DNA from: Kutzneria sp036403095
GTDB taxonomy: Bacteria > Actinomycetota > Actinomycetes > Mycobacteriales > Pseudonocardiaceae
Direction of reading: 5' to 3'
Assembly: GCA_036403095.1 (NCBI GenBank)
Contig: DASWRQ010000153.1
Span: forward strand, 45,515-109,514
DNA: 64,000 bases
Shown piece after piece: positions 59,070 to 64,000 of this stretch. A program made the position numbers and the translations under genes. The notes beneath the pieces were generated by a model. That model saw only the letters and a list, made by a program, of their open reading frames with translations. It was not told the DNA's origin and did not search any database. How positions within the stretch are numbered: the first letter of the stretch is position 1; each line of letters begins with the position of its first letter.

Positions 59070-60788
59070 ATGACCAGCAAGCCCCGCGTGGCACGGTTCT
59101 CCTCCGTTGAAGGCCTGATCACCGCGGCCCGGTGGCCGAACGTGTCACCCCGCACGCTGCTCGCCCTCGTCAGCCAGCTGATGGCAACTCGGCGCTATGA
59201 CGAGGCGTACTCGCTTTTAGCCGAGCTCTCCGCCGAACGTCCTGGGCACCCGCTGCTGCTCGCCGCCGCCGGCCTCTTCCAGGCCCGGCTGGACGGCCAG
59301 CTCACCGACGCGATCGACAAGCTGGACAAGGCCGTGGCGAGCGGGCCGGGCCTGCCCAACTACTTCCGCGGCCTGGTGCTGACCCAGCTGCCGGCGCGGC
59401 TCGGCCGCACCGACGACGCCATTGCCGACCTCGAACTCGTGCTGGCACTGCCCGATCGCTTCCCGGTCGGCCTGCGCCGGGCCGCCCAGCGCGCGCTGGC
59501 CGAGGCCTATCGAACGGCGGGCCGGACCGAGGACTCGGTCACGGCGCTGAGCAAGGTCGGTGTCACGGCCGGGTCGGACCTGCCGGCGCTGACCACCGAC
59601 TACCAGCTGAACGAACAGGACGGCTTCCGGTTCTCGCCGCCGGCGCTGCGCGAGCTCGCGGACCGGGTCTTCGTGGCGCAAGGGTACGACTTCGCCGACA
59701 TCGCCTTCGTGGTCACCGAAAGCTCGCTGGTCGTGATCGACGCCGGCAGCACCGAGGACAACGTGCGGGCGGCGTTGCAGGCGGTTCGAGCCGAGACCAC
59801 ACTGCCGATCAGCCACGTGATCATCACCCACGGGCACTTCGACCACGTCGGCGGCCTGAACGCGTTACTGGGACCCGGTGTCGAGGTGATCGCCCAGTCC
59901 GGCTTCGCCGCGGAGGTCGAGCACCAGAACGACGTGCCACTGCTGTGGAAGCGGTTCATGCCGGCCGATGCCGACCACCGCGTGCACGCCGAACCGGACC
60001 GGCTCATCGCCGAGCCGCAGACGATGACCATCGGCGGCGTGGACTTCCACCTGGTGCCGGTGCACGGCGGCGAGACCGATGACGCCCTGCTGATCGACCT
60101 GCCCGGGCGGGGCGTCACCTTCGTCGGTGACGTGCTGATGCCGTATCTCGGCTCGCCGTTCTTCGCCGAGGGCTCCGCGGAGGGATTGATCGACACGCTG
60201 CGGACCATCGAGGCCCTGGGGCCGCGTGTGCTCATCCACGGGCACTCCACGCTGACCGCCAACTTCCCCGTCGGCAGGGTTCCCGCGCTGCGGGCCGCCT
60301 TCGACGACCTCTACCAGGTGATCCGGGCCGACATCCGGGACGGCGCAACGGTGTTCGACATCCTCGACCGCAACCACCTGCCCGAGGTCCTGCGGGACAA
60401 CCCGGACGCGGTGCTGCCCTACCTCATCATGCGGGACAACATGATCCGCCGGGTCCAGCGGCAGCGCACCGGCTACTGGCAGGCCGACCTCGACAGCATC
60501 GACCCGGTCACGCCGGCCGCCTGGGCCGGCGTTCTCGACCTGCTGACCGGCGGCGACGAGGCCACCTACACCCGGGTCATCCACGACCTGCTCGACCGCG
60601 ACGACCTGCCACCGGCGCTGCGGCTCGCCGACCTCGCCCTGCGTAACAACCCCGCCAGCGCCCAGATCGCCGAGCTGCGCCGGGAAACCCTGCTGCGGCT
60701 GGTCGAACGCAACCAGACGCTGGCGCCGTTCAAGTTCATCGTCTACGCCGAACTCGCCGACCTGACCGTACCGGCGTTCCAGGGCTGA
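59070..60788 (+). CDS. Metallo-beta-lactamase-fold hydrolase with TPR-like N-terminus
   Basis: A 572-residue protein. Residues 1-170 are helical TPR-like (YDEAYSLLAELSAERPGHPL, ALAEAYRTAGRTEDSVTALS). The MBL domain has the metal motif ITHGHFDHVGG near 253, later HGGETDDALL, VGDVLMPY and HGHST. The C-terminal part continues with alkyl-sulfatase-type helices. It may hydrolyse a sulfate ester or lactone. Two TTA codons (50 and 266) are notable. The ATG follows GAAAGG. It is controlled by the divergent HxlR gene. Confidence 0.83.
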   Translation: MTSKPRVARFSSVEGLITAARWPNVSPRTLLALVSQLMATRRYDEAYSLLAELSAERPGHPLLLAAAGLFQARLDGQLTDAIDKLDKAVASGPGLPNYFRGLVLTQLPARLGRTDDAIADLELVLALPDRFPVGLRRAAQRALAEAYRTAGRTEDSVTALSKVGVTAGSDLPALTTDYQLNEQDGFRFSPPALRELADRVFVAQGYDFADIAFVVTESSLVVIDAGSTEDNVRAALQAVRAETTLPISHVIITHGHFDHVGGLNALLGPGVEVIAQSGFAAEVEHQNDVPLLWKRFMPADADHRVHAEPDRLIAEPQTMTIGGVDFHLVPVHGGETDDALLIDLPGRGVTFVGDVLMPYLGSPFFAEGSAEGLIDTLRTIEALGPRVLIHGHSTLTANFPVGRVPALRAAFDDLYQVIRADIRDGATVFDILDRNHLPEVLRDNPDAVLPYLIMRDNMIRRVQRQRTGYWQADLDSIDPVTPAAWAGVLDLLTGGDEATYTRVIHDLLDRDDLPPALRLADLALRNNPASAQIAELRRETLLRLVERNQTLAPFKFIVYAELADLTVPAFQG

Positions 60789-61041
60789 CCGGCCCGGCCG
60801 GCGCGATCACCGCGGAGCCCAGCCCGACGACGCTGGCCGTGAGCAGGCCGCCGCCCTGTTCCGGCCAGCCGAGTTGATGGTGCGTGGCGTCGAAGGTCGC
60901 CGCGTACGGCGACCGGTACGAACGTGCCCGCGCGCTCGACAGCTCGGGCACTCAACTGTCCACAGTAGACCTTGCCGGGGCCGTGCCGGTGGTGGAACAT
61001 CGCCCACTGCGGCCGGCTCACAACCGACCGGCTCCGACGGT

Positions 61042-61077
61042 CGCGTGCGGCGGACTTTCCGAAGTCCGCCGCACGCG
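61042..61077 (+). promoter_or_regulatory. 16-bp hairpin just before the amidotransferase gene
   Basis: CGCGTGCGGCGGACTT and its complement with a TCCG loop end seven bases before ATG 61084. It could terminate read-through from the MBL gene or mask the ribosome site. The 295 bases between genes hold nothing else recognised. Confidence 0.55.
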
Positions 61078-61083
61078 GCCGCG

Positions 61084-61752
61084 ATGAACGGGTCACGGGG
61101 CACGGCCCTGGTACGGCAGGCTTTGCGGCGGCGCAACGACGGCATCGCGGACTTCTGGCAGGCTTCTGCCGTTCGTGCCGCGCCGGCCGACCTGGCCGGC
61201 CTGACGGCGGTGGTGGTGGACGGCGAGGACACCTTCACCGCGATGCTGCGCACCCAGTTGCAGGCGCTCGGCTTGTCGGTGGACGTCCGGCGCTTCGACG
61301 AGCGGCCCGACCTCGGCCGGGCCGACCTGCTGGTGATGGGGCCGGGGCCGGGCGATCCCCGGGCGTTGTCGGACCCGAAGATCGCGGCGATGGGCGCGAT
61401 GGTCGACCGGGCGCTCGACGACCGGCGGCCGCTGCTGGCCATCTGCCTGAGCCACCAGCTGCTGGCCCTGCGCCTCGGCTTCGACCTGCGTCGGCTGGAG
61501 CGGCCCAACCAGGGGGTGCAGCGCAAGATCGACCTGTTCGGCGCGGGCGAGCGGGTGGCTTTCTACAACACCTACGCCGCGTTCGTCACCGGCGTCGAGG
61601 CGGGCGTCGAGGTGAGCCGGGACACGCGGACCGGCGAGGTGCACGCGCTGCGCGGGCCGAACCTGGCCGGGCTCCAGTTCCACCCGGAGTCGATCATGAC
61701 CGTGGACGGGACGCGGCTGCTCGGCGACGCCGTCCGGGCAGCGCTGGCCTAG
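61084..61752 (+). CDS. Stand-alone class I glutamine amidotransferase domain, PhzE-type
   Basis: A 222-residue protein. It has VVVDGEDTFTAMLRTQL, MGPGPGDPR, catalytic Cys121 in AICLSHQLLA, YNTYAAF and the His/Glu pair in LQFHPESIMT. These, with PNQGVQRKIDLFGAGERV, match the C-terminal glutaminase domain of PhzE (2-amino-2-desoxyisochorismate synthase). The N-terminal 30 residues (RQALRRRNDGIADFW) resemble the PhzE linker. The chorismate-binding domain is absent upstream. It is either a remnant or a subunit for a partner encoded elsewhere. Confidence 0.82.
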   Translation: MNGSRGTALVRQALRRRNDGIADFWQASAVRAAPADLAGLTAVVVDGEDTFTAMLRTQLQALGLSVDVRRFDERPDLGRADLLVMGPGPGDPRALSDPKIAAMGAMVDRALDDRRPLLAICLSHQLLALRLGFDLRRLERPNQGVQRKIDLFGAGERVAFYNTYAAFVTGVEAGVEVSRDTRTGEVHALRGPNLAGLQFHPESIMTVDGTRLLGDAVRAALA

Positions 61753-61757
61753 CGTCG

Positions 61758-61801
61758 ACGCCGCCCCGGTTCCGGTGGCCACACCGGAACCGAGGCGGCG
61801 T
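61758..61801. terminator. Bidirectional hairpin
   Basis: ACGCCGCCCCGGTTCCGGTG pairs with CACCGGAACCGAGGCGGCGT (one mismatch, 4-base loop) between the convergent amidotransferase and methyltransferase genes. Confidence 0.75.
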
Positions 61802-61808
61802 GCGTGCC

Positions 61809-62450
61809 TCAGAGCTTGCGGAAGTAGCCGGCCGCCATCAGCCCCGGCCCGACCAGCACCGAGACCCGCTCGGGCTTGTCCGCGAAGAACTCGTCGCAGG
61901 CCTGCTTCGGGCCCGGGAAGCCGTCGAACGCGTTCGGGTTCTTCTTCCGGTCGCAGTAGTCGTCCACGATCACCACCGCGCCCCGCGCCAGGCGCGGGTA
62001 GACGTGCTCCAGACTCACCTTCACCGAGTCGTACAGATCGCCGTCGAGGTAGGCGAAGCACAGTCGGTCCGGCAGTCCCGCCTCGAGCGTGTCCGCGAAC
62101 CAGCCCGGGTGGATCACCGGCTCCCGGACGTCCCAGCGGGCGAAGGTCTCGCGCAGCTCCTTCTCCCCCGTCCGGTTCATGCCCGCCGCCGCGAACTCCC
62201 CGTCCTGCGGGCCCGGCGCCGGCAGGCCCTCGAACGAATCGAACACGTGCAGCTCGCGCTCCGGGGCGTAGTGCTCGATGACCTTCTGGAGCAGGACCGC
62301 CGTCCGCCCCTCGTAGCAGCCCACCTCCGTGACCTCCCCCGGCACGTCCGCGGCGAGCACCCCCGACAGCGCCCAGTAGAGGTTCAGCAGGTTCTCCACG
62401 CCGCCCATGCTGTTCTCTTCGGCCAGCCGCAGCATGAAATCGTTGTCCAC
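61809..62450 (-). CDS. TylF/MycF-like O-methyltransferase
   Basis: A 213-residue metal-dependent methyltransferase related to macrolide sugar O-methyltransferases TylF and MycF. It has EVGCYEGRTAVLLQKVIEHY, VFDSFEGLPAPGPQDG, FAYLDGDLYDSVKVSLEHVY and VIVDDYCDRKKNPNAFDGFP, with the acidic metal ligands in LDGD and DDY. The GTG follows AGGAGGACCC. It could methylate a deoxysugar or phenol. It is 7 kb outside the core cluster, so a link to the glycosylated product is speculative. Confidence 0.85.
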   Translation of the reverse strand: MDNDFMLRLAEENSMGGVENLLNLYWALSGVLAADVPGEVTEVGCYEGRTAVLLQKVIEHYAPERELHVFDSFEGLPAPGPQDGEFAAAGMNRTGEKELRETFARWDVREPVIHPGWFADTLEAGLPDRLCFAYLDGDLYDSVKVSLEHVYPRLARGAVVIVDDYCDRKKNPNAFDGFPGPKQACDEFFADKPERVSVLVGPGLMAAGYFRKL

Positions 62451-62608
62451 GGGTCCTCCTGCAGGTGCGTCACGACAGTCTCACCGCCCAGCCTGGGCCG
62501 GGCCGCTGCTGTGTCGCTCTCGTATCGATCCTGCGGGCGCTGTCCCACTCGCTCCGGCCCAAAGGCACACGATCGGTCCGACCGTCCACATAGGACAAGC
62601 GTTGACGG

Positions 62609-63619
62609 TCACGAACGCAGCCCGGACAGCACGGCCGGCCAGAAGTCCTGGCCTTCCGCCGGCATCGGCAGGATCACCTGGGCGGCGATGTCGCCGAACC
62701 GGTCCTTCATCCGTTCGGCCACCTGACCGGGTTCGGCGACGATCGCGAACGCGTCCAGCACCTGGTCGTCGATCGCCGGCCCGAGCAGGTCGAACCGGCC
62801 GTCCATGGTCAACTTGAGCGCCTCGTCGGCCAGGTCCCCCCAGCCGTGCAACTCCAGCACCGGACGGTAGCTGGGATTGCCGGCGTAGAAGGCGATCTGC
62901 TGCTTGACCAGGCCCTTGGCCAGCTCGAACTCCGCCGGATTCGAGCCGGTGACCAGGAACGAGGGCGGGCCGATCCGGAAGCCGGCCAGGGTTTTGCCCG
63001 CCTTGGCCCGTCCCTTGGCCAGTGCGGGCAGCGTCACTTCGCGGAGGTAGCGCTCGGTGGTGAAGTTGTGACACAGGAACCCGTCCGCGACTTCGCCGGC
63101 CACTTCGGCCATGCGTGGGCCGACCCCGGACAGGTTGATGCGCGGGTTGCCGTGCTCGTTGGGGCCGGGGTCGAAGAACGGTGGAAGTTGGGTGTGGGTG
63201 AAGAACTCGCCCCGGAAGTCCGGCTGGGTGCCGGTGCGGAACGCCGTCCAGATGGCCCGCAGCGCCAGCACGTACTCCCGGATCCTGGCCGCAGGGCGGG
63301 ACCAGGGCAGGCCGTAGCGGTAACGGATCTGGCTCTCCACCCCACAGGCGAGGCCGAGGGTGAACCGGCCGGCGCTGAGCAGCTGGGCGTCATTGGCGGC
63401 GATCGCCATGGACATGGGATTGCGGGCGAACGCGATCGCCACGGTCGTCTGCACGTGCAAGGTGCTGGTGGCCTCTGCGGCCAGTGCGGCCAACACAAAC
63501 GGGTCATGCTGGGCTTCCGCGATCCACAGGCCGTCGAAACCCGCCGCCTGCACCCGTCTGGCCGCCTCGCCGATGTGTCGTGGGCCTGCCGTCATGTCGC
63601 CGGTGTCGATCCGGACCAT
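62609..63619 (-). CDS. LLM-class F420-dependent oxidoreductase
   Basis: A 336-residue luciferase-like TIM-barrel enzyme. It has AARRVQAAGFDGLWIAEAQH, TTVAIAFARNPMSMAIAAND, AGRFTLGLACGVESQIRYRY and VSGVGPRMAEVA-like LSGVGPRMAEVAGEVADGFL. It fits the actinomycete F420-dependent group annotated by TIGR03617-like models. ATG 63619 has GGAGGAGAC upstream. The substrate is unknown. It lies downstream of a 381-base spacer and is not obviously in an operon. Confidence 0.86.
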   Translation of the reverse strand: MVRIDTGDMTAGPRHIGEAARRVQAAGFDGLWIAEAQHDPFVLAALAAEATSTLHVQTTVAIAFARNPMSMAIAANDAQLLSAGRFTLGLACGVESQIRYRYGLPWSRPAARIREYVLALRAIWTAFRTGTQPDFRGEFFTHTQLPPFFDPGPNEHGNPRINLSGVGPRMAEVAGEVADGFLCHNFTTERYLREVTLPALAKGRAKAGKTLAGFRIGPPSFLVTGSNPAEFELAKGLVKQQIAFYAGNPSYRPVLELHGWGDLADEALKLTMDGRFDLLGPAIDDQVLDAFAIVAEPGQVAERMKDRFGDIAAQVILPMPAEGQDFWPAVLSGLRS

Positions 63620-64000
63620 GCCTGTCTCCTCCGCTCGAGCCCGGTTCGGACCGAGCCCGACCGGACCAGCTGTTCCCCACGCGGCCGGGACGACCAGCCG
63701 CTCGTCCTTGATAGCAAGGGTGAATTGCCCGACCGGCTCGTCGGCCGAAGTGTGCGCATCGGTACCGCTTGTCGGCCCCGAGTGATCCGGAACGGCGGGA
63801 GCGAGGGCCGGCCGGCGGCACCCACGAACCGCGTGAGTGGTCACGTCCGATCCATAGCCACTCTCGCCCGGACGCGAATGGGAAGGCGAGCGGTAGCCGA
63901 TTCAGGTGGACTCGGCTCCTCGTCGCCGGACCCGTGGTGGCGACTACCCACGGTCAACGTCTTGCCGCACATTCACCCCGTAAGGGGATGCACGGATGGC
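63620..64000. other. Intergenic region at the window edge
   Basis: I see no supported gene. The promoter of the LLM oxidoreductase must lie here. A gene on the + strand could begin near the edge but cannot be judged. Confidence 0.35.

Noticed and set aside
1..64000. CRISPR arrays, insertion sequences, integrases or rRNA/tRNA genes
   Set aside because: No regular repeat-spacer array, transposase or integrase frame, or RNA gene structure was seen. The local repeats at 26-27.4 kb lack terminal inverted repeats and a transposase.

Overview
The window is high-GC DNA with frequent GTG starts (one probable TTG start) and many 4-base start/stop overlaps. It also carries a SARP regulator and numerous MFS exporters. 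This fits a filamentous actinomycete; a Pseudonocardiales-type genus is my guess, but nothing here fixes the genus. The centre, about 15.2-54.7 kb, is a biosynthetic gene cluster for an aromatic (type II) polyketide. The flanks hold ordinary accessory and housekeeping genes.

Left flank (1-14.6 kb): a SigK/RskA-like sigma/anti-sigma pair sits next to a fasciclin lipoprotein and a membrane molybdopterin oxidoreductase, an arrangement recalling the mycobacterial SigK regulon. After it come a second ECF sigma operon, a secreted T1/N1-type ribonuclease, a secreted HNH-like protein, an SDR, a broken TetR remnant, a secreted alginate-lyase-like protein, an MFS transporter, a DUF4232 lipoprotein, a secreted beta-helix protein and a cation/proton antiporter.

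Cluster (15.2-54.7 kb): a SARP activator containing a TTA codon is followed by a SchA/CurD protein, then MarR and PadR regulators around two palindromic operators. The (+) operon 20861-26158 encodes a flavin halogenase, ketoreductase, 3-hydroxyisobutyrate-dehydrogenase-like enzyme, methyltransferase-fold protein, LLM flavin oxidoreductase and DUF1772 protein. A tandem duplication of the DUF1772 gene tail and a DUF4265 gene follow. The (-) operon 30020-27385 has a polyketide hydroxylase and a methyltransferase-fold protein. A (+) O-methyltransferase lies at 30187. The (-) operon 36770-31240 encodes a glycosyltransferase, asparagine-synthase-like amidotransferase, TenA-like protein, P450, ferredoxin and SchA/CurD protein. 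The (+) operon 36897-40555 carries an SDR, TcmI-type cyclase, cupin, ketosynthase alpha and a second SDR. Then come (-) tailoring genes 43603-40552, a (+) P450 and methyltransferase, a second TenA-like gene and two MFS exporters. The last (-) operon, 54685-50874, encodes chain length factor, ACP, aromatase/cyclase, DUF1772, ketoreductase and two ABM monooxygenases.

The most unusual feature is that ketosynthase alpha and its chain length factor partner lie about 14 kb apart in opposing operons. The enzyme set (halogenase, amidotransferase, several methyltransferases, two P450s, three flavin hydroxylases, glycosyltransferase, pentangular-type cyclases) suggests a chlorinated, oxygenated, methylated and probably nitrogen-containing polycyclic aromatic polyketide, like the lysolipin/xantholipin/fredericamycin group. 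That is inference from gene content. A near-identical 19-bp operator occurs at the PadR promoter and again upstream of the SDR after the ketosynthase. Both exporters appear coupled to tiny leader ORFs, one with a TTA codon.

Right flank (55-64 kb): an SDR/MerR divergent pair, MFS exporter, HxlR regulator, metallo-beta-lactamase-fold enzyme, a stand-alone PhzE-type amidotransferase domain, a TylF/MycF-like methyltransferase and an LLM F420-type oxidoreductase.
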